Source: Macquaria australasica (taxonomy: Eukaryota > Chordata > Actinopteri > Centrarchiformes > Percichthyidae). From it: 64,000 nucleotides of DNA. The stretch covers positions 495,930-559,929 of the forward strand of contig SEMN01000334.1 of the NCBI GenBank assembly GCA_005408345.1. The letters run 5' to 3'. Position 1 is the first letter of the stretch; every line of letters begins with the position of its first letter. Below, one piece after another: positions 52,495 to 61,228 of this stretch. The notes beneath the pieces were generated by a model. That model worked only from the letters and a program-made list of their open reading frames with translations. It was not told the DNA's origin and ran no database searches. A program made the translations under genes and the position numbers.

Positions 52495-52715
52495 CTTTTT
52501 AACCCTTTCTGTGCAGAGTTTGCATGTTCTCTCCGTGTTTGTGTGGGTTTCCCCCGCCATCAAAAGCATGTATGTTAGGTTAATTCTCCTGTCAGTGCCC
52601 TTGACCAAGGCCCTGGGCGCTGCACAGTGGCTGCCCACTGCTCCCGACACTTAGGAAGGGTTAAATGCAGAGAATTAGTTTCCCTACAGGGATCAATAAA
52701 AGATAAATTAACTTA
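52495..52715 (+). repeat. Non-LTR retroelement fragment
   Basis: GTTTGCATGTTCTCTCCGTG and CTTGACCAAGGCCCTGGGCG lead to TCCCTACAGGGATCAATAAA and an A-rich end. This is a common layout of fish LINE/SINE 3' ends. Confidence 0.5.
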
Positions 52716-52917
52716 ACTGATGTTCTATTTTGTGTCTTTTTAGATTCATTGTTGTTTTCTTCATTTTCAGTTTATGCATACTGTAAACATGATGTCATCT
52801 ACATCCATACATTATATGATCTGTCTTGCAGCCAGGTGAAACATTACACACACACACACATCGTTAAACATGAAATACATAAGACAGATTAGAAAGAACT
52901 ACAAGTCTATTGTTATG

Positions 52918-53160
52918 CTAGCAGACAATTCATTCTAACATTAGCATGCTCTTTAGCAGGTGGCATGCTAACATTTAGCATGTTAACCTGCATACAGGTA
53001 GCATGTTGTCATGCAAAAATGGGTAGTATATCACTTATTGACTTGTTAACACGCACAGTTATCAGGTTACATGCTAACATGTTAGCATTGATCTCAAAGT
53101 ACAGCAGAGGATGTTAGATGGTGTTGGAAATGTTGGTGGTGCTAGATGAAAGGTTATTGA
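52918..53160 (+). repeat. Dispersed teleost repeat rich in GCTAACATG motifs
   Basis: Repeated ATGCTAACAT/TTAGCATG motifs, then CTCAAAGTACAGCAGAGGAT and GGTGCTAGATGAAA. Probably the 5' and middle part of the family seen at 44055. Confidence 0.45.
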
Positions 53161-53228
53161 GACAGTTTGCTGTGAACCGGAAGTGTTAGACCAACAGACT
53201 GAGGGACATGTGGCTGGAAATCTGACTG

Positions 53229-53229
<1 letters not shown>

Positions 53230-53260
<31 letters not shown>
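53230..53260 (+). repeat. (CA)15 microsatellite
   Basis: Run of 31 bases adjoining the second copy of the 110-bp duplication. It is less than half the length of the array at copy 1. Confidence 0.95.
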
Positions 53261-53262
<2 letters not shown>

Positions 53263-53370
53263 TGTCATGCAAAAAATCACCTCCTGCAGTGAGATCCAGC
53301 ATGAATGACTGCAGACAGCAATTAGGGCCAGACCATGAAAAATGAAGTGTCTGCGTGTGATCAGTGCACA
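53261..53370 (+). repeat. 110-bp duplicated segment, copy 2
   Basis: Identical by eye to 50427-50536. The flanking sequence diverges abruptly at 53371. Confidence 0.92.
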
Positions 53371-53440
53371 CTGACAGACACCTTGTCATTGGTCGTTGCA
53401 GTCAAACTCTCTTTGTGTCTCTCTGTAGTTTAAGATGTAC

Positions 53441-53745
53441 AGTGATCCCTGTTAGCCTTCACTTTGCACTACAAAGATCCTGATCAACCCAACCGGTCGA
53501 GGCAGATGACCGCCCACCCAGAGCCTGGTTCTGGTTCTGGTTCTGCTCGAGGTTTCTACCTGTTAAAGGGAGTTTTCCCTTGCCACTGTCTCCTGGTGCT
53601 GCTCATGGTGGGAATTGTTGGTTCTCTGTAAATAATACTATAAAGAGTACATTATGATCTAGACTGCTCTGTATGAAAAATGCCCTGAGATAACTTCTGC
53701 TATGATTTGGCGCTATATAAATAAAATTGAATTGAATTGAAATCC
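53441..53745 (+). mobile_element. 3' end of a non-LTR retrotransposon
   Basis: Contains ACCGGTCGAGGCAGATGACC, GCTCGAGGTTTCTACC, CTTGCCACTGTCTCCTGG and TTTGGCGCTATATAAATAAA, ending in a tandem ATTGA tail. This is a very widespread teleost LINE 3' end (possibly L2/Maui type). It is 5'-truncated, with no coding part. Confidence 0.6.
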
Positions 53746-54051
53746 TGCATGCACACACTGATACACACAAAAACATACTAATACGCATGCCCACACATAA
53801 ACTTTGCAGGAACACAGTGTCCTTGTCACCTTGGCAACCTTGATGAGTTCAGATATGTTGTGAATGTGTTTGTGGTCTCTGTGTGAGATGATTCACTCAC
53901 CTCTGTCTCTTACTGTCTCTGTCTCTGCGGCTCTGTGTAGCTCTGAGCCTCCTGTGCCAATCGATAGCTTTATCGAGCCTCTGTTGCTTGTCTTGATTAA
54001 CTTTGGGAGTGTGTTTGTGTTCAGCAAGCTTGCAAGCTTGGTTTCACCCCG

Positions 54052-54053
<2 letters not shown>

Positions 54054-54109
<56 letters not shown>
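54054..54109 (+). repeat. (GT)n microsatellite
   Basis: Uninterrupted run of 56 bases. A perfect 16-bp palindrome (54025-54040, CAAGCTTGCAAGCTTG) lies just upstream. Confidence 0.95.
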
Positions 54110-54111
<2 letters not shown>

Positions 54112-54703
54112 GGCGGGGTGAGATTTGGGAGTAATGCTGGCTTTATTTATTCCCATACAGCAGATAAAAGCAGACTGGAGATAAAGTGTGGCTCTGCTCT
54201 CTGGATCCCCACAGGCCTCTGCTTTGGTCTCGCCTGTTTACTCCAACAGGGTGCACTGTTAAAGAGGAGGGAGTACACATGTACATACACATTTTCACAA
54301 TGTTCACACAAACAACCTTCTGAGAGCCCAGAGGGTTTATGTGGGTTTGATTAGGGACTAAGTTTTGCTTTAGGACGTTTTCCCGCCTTATCCAGAATGT
54401 TCAGGACAATGCCCAGGTTTGTTTTATTCAGTGTTTTGGGAGAAGAAGTCATTACTGCAGCTTTGTTTTTACACACTCCGAACTGTGGATCCATTTCATA
54501 ACACATATACATGATAATGCTGTACATCACACTGCTGAGCATGGGAGTTCTGCAAACATGGAATAATAGTAGGCATTGTTGCTTTGGTTCCCATACCATA
54601 AATAATATGATGAAAACCATGCATGACATGTCAAAATCCAGCATCAAATGGGCTGAATTTCTTGTTTGATAACTACGATTACCACTTTTATATTATCAAG
54701 TAA

Positions 54704-54928
54704 CAGGGTTCATACAAAGTCTTACAAGTTTGGAAAATGCAATCTTTTAAAATTTGAAGTAAAACGATCCTGTCGTCATATTTGTTTGTTGTCTCCTGGA
54801 ATTTATAGCAACAATTTAGATGTGATGATAAAGGCTTCGAGAGTCCGGAAATGTTTGGTTTAGGTTATGTACTTTGAAAGTGCTTGCAAAGTATTGAATT
54901 TTACTCTTAAAAAGCTGTATGAAACCTG
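54704..54928. mobile_element. CAGGGTTC-family MITE, copy C (internally deleted)
   Basis: Begins CAGGGTTCATACAAAGTC and ends AAAGCTGTATGAAACCTG. About 100 bases in the left half are missing compared with copies A and B. Confidence 0.75.
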
Positions 54929-54939
54929 AAGTAAGAAGT

Positions 54940-55237
54940 TGAATATTTTTTTAAATTAATTGATAGGACATTCAGTCTGTAAAATGGCAGAAAATAGTGT
55001 TCCCAGAGCCCAGGGTGTCATCTTTAAATGTCTTGTTTTGTCCAACCAATAATCCAAAACCCAAAGATAATCAGTTTCCAATCATTTAAACCAGAGAAAA
55101 CAGTGAATCCCCACATTTCAGGAGCTGGAACCTGAGAATGTTTGGTATTTTTTCTTGATAAATGAATTAAACAATTTGTCAATCATCTGATTGTTGTCAG
55201 TTTATTTTCTGTCGTTCGACCGATCATTTCAGCTCTG
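54940..55237 (+). repeat. Short hAT-related interspersed repeat, copy 5
   Basis: CTGTAAAATGGCAGAAAATA, TTAAATGTCTTGTTTTGTCC, CACATTTCAGGAGCTGGAAC and final CATTTCAGCTCTG follow the family order. It is one of the more complete copies. Confidence 0.6.
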
Positions 55238-56008
55238 TTTTGTGCTCTGATCTCAGTGCAGGCGTTCCCTCTATGTATCAGCCTAAGCTGCATGCTCATT
55301 GCCTGAATATTTCAGAATTTGTATGAATTGAAGTGTTTTGATATTATTGTCGTCACGTTAGTTAATTGACTTAAATATCACAATACAAATGTACTTTAAA
55401 AGGACGTGATCAAATATGAACAGTAGGTCGAACCCATTTTCCATACACAATACAACTCTTTCAACACATTAATACAATATTTTCATGATGACGGACTATG
55501 TACAGTAAATGTATCATGTAGACCAATAATCTTGATAGTTCACGCACAAATTCTGTTTGGAGTCTGGACCGAGACCACATTCCTGGACCGCACTTGAGTT
55601 TGGTAACAGCGTTCACACTTCATTACACAGACCAAACACTCAGGGAAGTCAGCCTCAGGTCCAGAAGAACCTGTCCCATCAGCCCAGGTGTGAAAGCGAC
55701 GTCCTTCATTCTAAACTGAGAATTTGGATTTGAATCCCTGAGAGAGGTTTGGTCTCAGTATTTCTGTTGATTTCTCTCATATTTCCTCGAGAACAATACC
55801 TCCTGTAGTCCGGTGCTGGACACTCTGCTCAAAGATGAGCAAACATACACTGACAGTCACTCTGTTTATTTTCCATCAGCTGCTTTGTGTTTCTCTGCTC
55901 TCTCTCTCTCTCTGATTGGTTTTCAGCTTGCAGGACGAACTTTTCACTGTTACGCAATTCTCCTGTCTGTGGAAATTGTGTCCGTGAGTGGAATTTAATG
56001 TTGGTTGA

Positions 56009-56011
<3 letters not shown>

Positions 56012-56055
<44 letters not shown>
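56012..56055 (+). repeat. (GT)n microsatellite
   Basis: Uninterrupted run of 44 bases. Confidence 0.95.
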
Positions 56056-56056
<1 letters not shown>

Positions 56057-56244
56057 TCTGTTTGTTAATGATGCATGCTGGCACCCTGCAGAGTTAAAAA
56101 ACAAACTCATCTTCCTTCCTTTCTGTCTGCAGCCCTCCTCTTCCTGTCTGCCTCAACTTCTCTCTCTCCGTTCAAATCTTTCTATTTTCTTTCCCTTCTT
56201 TCCAGATAATTGAACCTCAGAGTTGAGCGCAAGTGCAAACAGCT

Positions 56245-56246
<2 letters not shown>

Positions 56247-56296
<50 letters not shown>
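56247..56296 (+). repeat. (AC)n microsatellite
   Basis: Uninterrupted run of 50 bases. Confidence 0.95.
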
Positions 56297-56298
<2 letters not shown>

Positions 56299-56393
56299 AT
56301 TTAAAGAGAACACACTTACTGATCTCACACACAAATCCCGTCCTTCAATCCAGACTCTCTCAGTGGTTTGTTTTTTGTTTATTAGACTGTATA

Positions 56394-56395
<2 letters not shown>

Positions 56396-56443
<48 letters not shown>
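56396..56443 (+). repeat. (AC)n microsatellite
   Basis: Uninterrupted run of 48 bases, about 100 bases after the previous array. Confidence 0.95.
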
Positions 56444-56446
<3 letters not shown>

Positions 56447-57238
56447 TTGACAAGCGGGCCTGGTGCTGTGGCTGAGCCATTGATTGACAGGTGGACTGAT
56501 TGTGTGCAGGGATTGATTAGTGAGGTCTAGTGAGGCGGAACTTCCTTCTGTCAATCAGAACAGGAAGTGGAACATGTCTGTTCTAATTATAGAGGATTTC
56601 ATTGGCTTTTGCTTCAACCTGTGTGTGTGTGTGTTTGTTTGTGTTCTTCCATCCTTGTGAGGACTAGTTTGTAATAGTGTAATCTATGTTGGACCCACAT
56701 TTCAGTATATTTTAATTAAGGAAATCGTAATTGTCTTCTGATTTCTGACGACCCGACCCACACTGTACAGTTCTTCTTTTCACTCTTGGGTCACATATTT
56801 GTGATGGAAACTTGCTCAGTAATGGAGCGAAACGTCGTCCTGTTTTTATGGCTGTTGATTAACGATGAAATCTACACCTGCTGATCCACAGGAGGACATT
56901 CATCAAGTTAAAACGACCACCAGTAAGTCAACAAAATACATCAACTTGTGTCAGAAAAGGTACAAAAAACAATATTTAGAAATATAGTAATTTTTTTAAA
57001 TAATGGGCCGTCAGTGTTGACCAACTGTGTTGTGCTTAGCAATTTCAAAGACACTGATTGGTCAGAAGCTGGAGGTCCCGCCCTCCCTCCCTTGCGGATA
57101 CTCTTTTTTGCGAAACCCTGTTTACAAAACACACCACGTAGTAAATGTGTCAGACGTCCGTAAGCTTGTGCGAGCACACGCGCGTAAGTACTTTTGCCGC
57201 CGCAATTGTGAAAATGAATTTGCAGCCTGTGTCTGAAT

Positions 57239-57364
57239 GCACAAACTGGCAAAACGGAGTTTGCAGACAGAAAACAAAATGTACAAGTCGGCAAAACTAA
57301 GCTTACAGATACAAACTTCAGTGCACAAATTTGCAAAACTACGGTCACGGATACAAACCCCTGT
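57239..57364. repeat. 42-bp minisatellite, three units
   Basis: Units 57239-57280, 57281-57322 and 57323-57364 align without gaps (GyACAAryy-GCAAAAC...AAAC) but are diverged. The unit length is a multiple of three, and the minus strand is open across all three units, giving a 14-residue repeat. No host gene signature is seen. Confidence 0.8.
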
Positions 57365-57582
57365 TTTCAAGTACGCCTTTTAGAATGATATAATATTCCA
57401 TACTTTTGGTGGGATTGGACACTCTGCTTTGTAACACCTCTTATTAGTGATGTGTGTGTTGTGCATGTGTACACACATTTGTTTTTACAGAAAAATGTGT
57501 CCTAATTCTGCTGTAAAGTTAAAACTAGGCTGAGAGATGCAACAAATGTGGACAATAACGGTAGAAAGGTAGAACTGAAGAC

Positions 57583-57648
57583 TGTGTGTGTGTGTGTGCC
57601 AGCATGTGTGTGTGTGTGTGCGTGCACGTGTGTGTGTGTGTGTGTGTT
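57583..57648 (+). repeat. Compound TG microsatellite
   Basis: TG runs interrupted by CCAGCA and CGTGCACG. Confidence 0.85.
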
Positions 57649-57774
57649 GTCCTCACACCCTGGGAGCTCTGGTTAATGATGTTTTGAACGCAGTGTGGTT
57701 TTCTCATTTGCACTCATGTTTGGTATATCTTACACGGAGAGCGGAGTGTGACAACCACGCCGCATGAGGTGGTA

Positions 57775-57776
<2 letters not shown>

Positions 57777-57848
<72 letters not shown>
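57777..57848 (+). repeat. (AC)n microsatellite
   Basis: Uninterrupted run of 72 bases. Confidence 0.95.
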
Positions 57849-57850
<2 letters not shown>

Positions 57851-58297
57851 TGCTTGGTCTCCCACAGAAAGTCAGTAAGGAGGTCTTAGTCCTTGTCTGG
57901 CCCTGTTGCCTCTGGTTAACTCACAGAAACAGCTGTGTGTCTGTGTTTGAAGTTTATTAATAGGGTTCATTATTTTGGTTTATTTATTGTTCAAAAAGAA
58001 CATTTGGAGATTCAGTGGAAGAGTTTACGTTGTGTAGTTTGGGACCTGTAGGGTCTCTCTTCACATTGTGTCAGTGGAGCCATATTTCCAGCTGTTCTCA
58101 CCACTTTATTGTAATCTTATTACCAAAATCACTGAAGTTTTCAGTGAAATAGAAACTTATGAGTCGTAGCTATATATTCCTGTTTGCCAGTTTAACTGTA
58201 TTACTTGATTCTGCTTCTGTTTTTCGCTACTCTGATGATTTCAGTTTGTTCTCTTCATTTTTTCATTACTAAATGTCTAAAACATTGTTGAACATCA

Positions 58298-58471
58298 GGG
58301 GTGCAGTTAATGATTATTTTCATATATTCAGTTTATTATAATGGAAGACTAAGAAATATTGACATTTGAAAAGCTGGAATCAGTAAAAAAGATGACTTAA
58401 CTGCTTAACCGATTATTTAAATAGTTGCTTATTAATTTCTCTTGATTGACTAATCAATTAACCTCAGCTCT
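58298..58471 (+). repeat. Short hAT-related interspersed repeat, copy 6
   Basis: Begins GGGTGCAGTTAATGATTATT, contains ACATTTGAAAAGCTGGAATC and ends GACTAATCAATTAACCTCAG. Internally shortened. Confidence 0.55.
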
Positions 58472-58729
58472 ATTTTACCTGCCTTCTCAAAATTGTCAAT
58501 AGTTTCAGATTAATAAAACCTTGTTGCTCATCTTAAAGAGATGGAAGTTTGTCTTTGACGTGGCTCATAGAGAAGTAAAAGCAAACACTACACATGGAGT
58601 AAAATATATTGGATTAAAAAAAGCAGGAAAGTGCAAATTACTGTATGTTAAGAGTATTTGTCCTTCACTGCTTGATAACATTGTAATCAAAGTTAGTGTG
58701 TAACGTCTAAACTTGTCTATAAAGAAATT

Positions 58730-59157
58730 TGTCATGCTCTGGCTGTCCCTCCTGAGCACCTCTCTCCCCGCCCCTGTGTGCCTTCCCCTGGTGTAATTAC
58801 CCTGATGTCTCTCACCTGTGTCTTGTTAGCATCCTCCACCTGTGTATTTAGTCTCTGTGCTCCCATGTCTGTTTGCCAGTTCGTCTTGTCCCATTGTCCA
58901 AGCGTGCTAGCTCTTTCTACAACAGCTAAGTAGTTTTTCCCCGTGTTCTTGTGTTTTTGGGATTTCCTTTGTTACTTTGTTGGCATTTTTTCCATAGTCT
59001 TTTTGCTCCTTCCTAGTGAAGTGATTTTTTGTTTTCTGAGTCTGATTTTGGTTTCCAACTTTGATTTTTGCCTTTTGCCCTTTTTGGCAATAAAATCTTA
59101 TCTTTTTGTACTCCTGTGTCTGGGGTCTGCATCCTTGAGTCCGTGCTCGTCGTGATA
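58730..59157 (+). repeat. 5' LTR of the gypsy element
   Basis: About 428 bases, starting TGTCATGCTC and ending TGATA where the inverted end would be TGACA. A TATA-like GTATTTA lies at 58844-58850 and an AATAAA signal at 59089-59094. It contains the 10-base sequence (58875-58884) complementary to the primer-binding site. Confidence 0.9.
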
Positions 59158-59170
59158 GTACGAACTGGCC
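59158..59170 (+). other. Primer-binding site, self-priming type
   Basis: ACGAACTGGC at 59160-59169 directly follows the LTR. It is the exact reverse complement of GCCAGTTCGT at 58875-58884 within the LTR. In Tf1 and Sushi elements the RNA 5' end folds back onto such a site and primes reverse transcription without a tRNA. Confidence 0.75.
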
Positions 59171-59176
59171 AGAAGA

Positions 59177-59668
59177 ATGGACTCTGCAGACCCTGACGCG
59201 GTACGGGCCGCCATTCAGAACCAGGGGAGACGCCTGCTCCAGCAGGAGGAACAGCTTGCCGCCCTTCGCCTGGAGATGCGGGGCTTGATGGAGCAGCAAC
59301 AGAGTGTGTTCTCTTCATTCGGTGGGCAGCTGGAAGCCCTGGTCGGCCAACTGCGGGGAGCCCGGTGCCCGTCTGGTTTATCCGCTCCGGACCCGGGGGG
59401 CGATCCTGTCCCGGTCCCTCCTGCGTCACCGGCGCCACAAGCAGCTCCGGTGCATCACCTCCCATCTCCCCACCTCTTCCGACCAGAGAGCTTCTCCGGG
59501 GAGTCTGGGGACTGCCGTCCCTTTCTAACCCAATGCAGCCTCCACTTCGAGCTCCAGGCGGCCTCCTATCCATCCGACCGGGCTAAGATAGCGTATATCA
59601 TCTCGCACCTTACCGGCCGGGCGGAGGAGAGGCTCCCCGGTGTGTGGTTCCCTCCACCTCTTCACTGA
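59177..59668 (+). pseudogene. gag: Gag, N-terminal part (frame-broken)
   Basis: The frame starts at an ATG seven bases after the primer-binding site and runs 163 codons. Residues 10-45 form a Gln/Glu/Leu-rich coiled coil (heptad-like LLQQEEQLAALRLEMRGL). A Pro-rich segment follows, then HLFRPESFSG and FLTQCSLHFELQA, which are typical of the Sushi/PEG10-type gag that assembles the particle shell. After about residue 155 (near 59640) the gag similarity continues in another frame and this frame soon stops, so a frameshifting deletion is likely here. The continuing part is listed from 59640. Confidence 0.8.
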
Positions 59669-60239
59669 AACCTTCTCCAAGATCTTCCAGCATATTTTAC
59701 CGGGACGGGAGGCCGCCCGGGGCTTGGTAAACCTGCGCCAAGGGAGGAGGCGTGTGTCGGACTTCGCCATAGAGTTCCGCACCCTTGCAGCAGACTGTGG
59801 CTGGAATGACTCGTCACTTTTCGATGCCTTTTTACACGGACTCTCGGACCCCCTCAAGGACCAGTTGGCTCCCCTCGAGCTTCCAGAAGATCTGGACTCT
59901 CTCATCTCCCTTGCTGTCAAGATAGACAAGTGGCTCCATGAAAGGGAGAGAGAGAGGCGCCGGCCCAGCACCTCCCCTCCTCACCACAGGGGGCCGTCAC
60001 CCTCATCCCGCTTCCCGGCGTGGCGTCTCCCGACTCAGCCCTCCTCTCTGGCGGCGCCTACAGCGCCCCCCTCGGGCCCGGGGGAACCCATGCAGCTAGG
60101 GAGAGCCAAGCTAACTCCGGAGGAACGACAGCGACGCCTGCGGGAGGGGAGGTGCATTTACTGCGCCCAGAAGGGACACTTTATTGCTTCTTGCCCGGTA
60201 AAAGACCAGGCTCACCAGGAAAGGGGAGGGTGCTGGTGA
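59640..60239 (+). pseudogene. gag: Gag, C-terminal part with zinc knuckle
   Basis: A second gag frame, +1 relative to the N-terminal part. It carries LFTETFSKIFQHILPGREAA, FAIEFRTLAADCGWNDSSLF and FLHGLSDPLKDQLA, the usual gag capsid-like blocks of Sushi elements. An Arg-rich and Pro-rich linker follows, then one CCHC zinc knuckle CIYCAQKGHFIASC (Cys-x2-Cys-x4-His-x4-Cys) near residues 178-191, which binds the RNA. The stop is at 60237-60239. Its first listed codon is only the first ATG-like position in the frame; it is not a genuine start. Pol continues in the -1 frame, as expected if gag-pol uses a -1 shift, but I found no canonical slippery heptamer near the end. Confidence 0.82.
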
Positions 60240-61228
60240 GTAGGACCCCCTTTTCCTCCTCCCCCTCTCGGCCCCTCCCTGTAGTGACTCTTTCCTCTGC
60301 GGTATCCCTCACTCTCTCTGCTCTCGTGGACTCAGGATCTGATGCCAACTTTATGGACCAGGGCCTCGCTGGTAGATTGGGGTTGGCTTCTGTTCCGCTG
60401 CCCGGTCCCCGGCGAGCCACGGCCTTAGACGGTCGTCTCTTATGCACGGTTACGCACCAAACCACTCCCATCCGCATCGTGTTCCCCGACCAGCATACTG
60501 AAACTCTCCCTTTTTACCTGTTTCACTCTCCCCAACACCCCCTAATTTTAGGGTTCCCCTGGTTGATTCGGCACAATCCTCACATAGACTGGAGAGCTGG
60601 CAGGGTGTTGGCCTGGCATCCTGACTGTAAGAAGACCTGCTTTCCCGTGTCCCAGCAGCAGTCATCTCCCGTTGTCCCACTCTCTCCCCCCGGGTCTGTT
60701 CTCGCCCTCTCCACAGCCATGGAAACGGATCCCAGTTACCCTGACCTCTCGAAGGTTCCCAGTTGCTACCATGACCTCAAGGAGGTCTTCAATAAGGCCA
60801 AGGCCGCCTCTCTGCCACCCCATCGAGAATACGACTGTGCCATTAACCTACTCCCTGGTTCCTCCCCTCCGAGAGGTCGGCTCTACTCCCTCTCGGCCCC
60901 TGAGCTGCAAGCCATGAAGGAGTATGTGGACTCCTCCCTGGCAGCTGGCCTCATCCGCCCTTCCTCATCGCCCGCTGGAGCGGGTTTCTTCTTCGTTGAA
61001 AAGAAAGATAAAACCCTCCGCCCCTGCATCGATTACCGAGGCCTGAACAACATCACCATCAAAAACAGGTACCCCCTCCCTCTTATTAACTCAGCATTTG
61101 AACGTTTACAGGAAGCTAAAATATTTACCAAACTAGATCTCCGCAATGCTTATCATCTGGTCAGAATCAGGGAGGGGGATGAGTGGAAGACCGCTTTCAA
61201 CACTCCTAGCATTACGAGTACCTCGTAA
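60200..61228 (+). pseudogene. pol: Pol, protease and N-terminal reverse transcriptase (frame-broken)
   Basis: The frame is open from 60020 and overlaps the gag end in -1 phase, but similarity to pol begins only after the zinc knuckle. The protease has its active-site triad in ALVDSGSDANFMDQGL (60323-60370). A linker with LILGFPWLIRHNPHIDW follows. The RT begins at about 60820, with the blocks AGAGFFFVEKKDKTLRPCID and YRGLNNITIKNRYPLPLI, and the first catalytic Asp in FTKLDLRNAYHLVRI (61136-61138). Just after WKTAFNTP the frame is lost and ends at 61226-61228. RT resumes immediately in a different frame, so a short deletion at about 61205-61215 is likely. Confidence 0.88.

Noticed and set aside
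38118..58729. Search for the next MAST exon (KELSLPRRG region)
   Set aside because: No segment with the expected residues and flanking splice sites was found; it probably lies past the window.
59013..59573. 186-codon minus-strand open frame in the gypsy element
   Set aside because: It is antisense to LTR and gag, whose sense frame has clear gag motifs; GC-rich coding DNA often leaves the antisense open.
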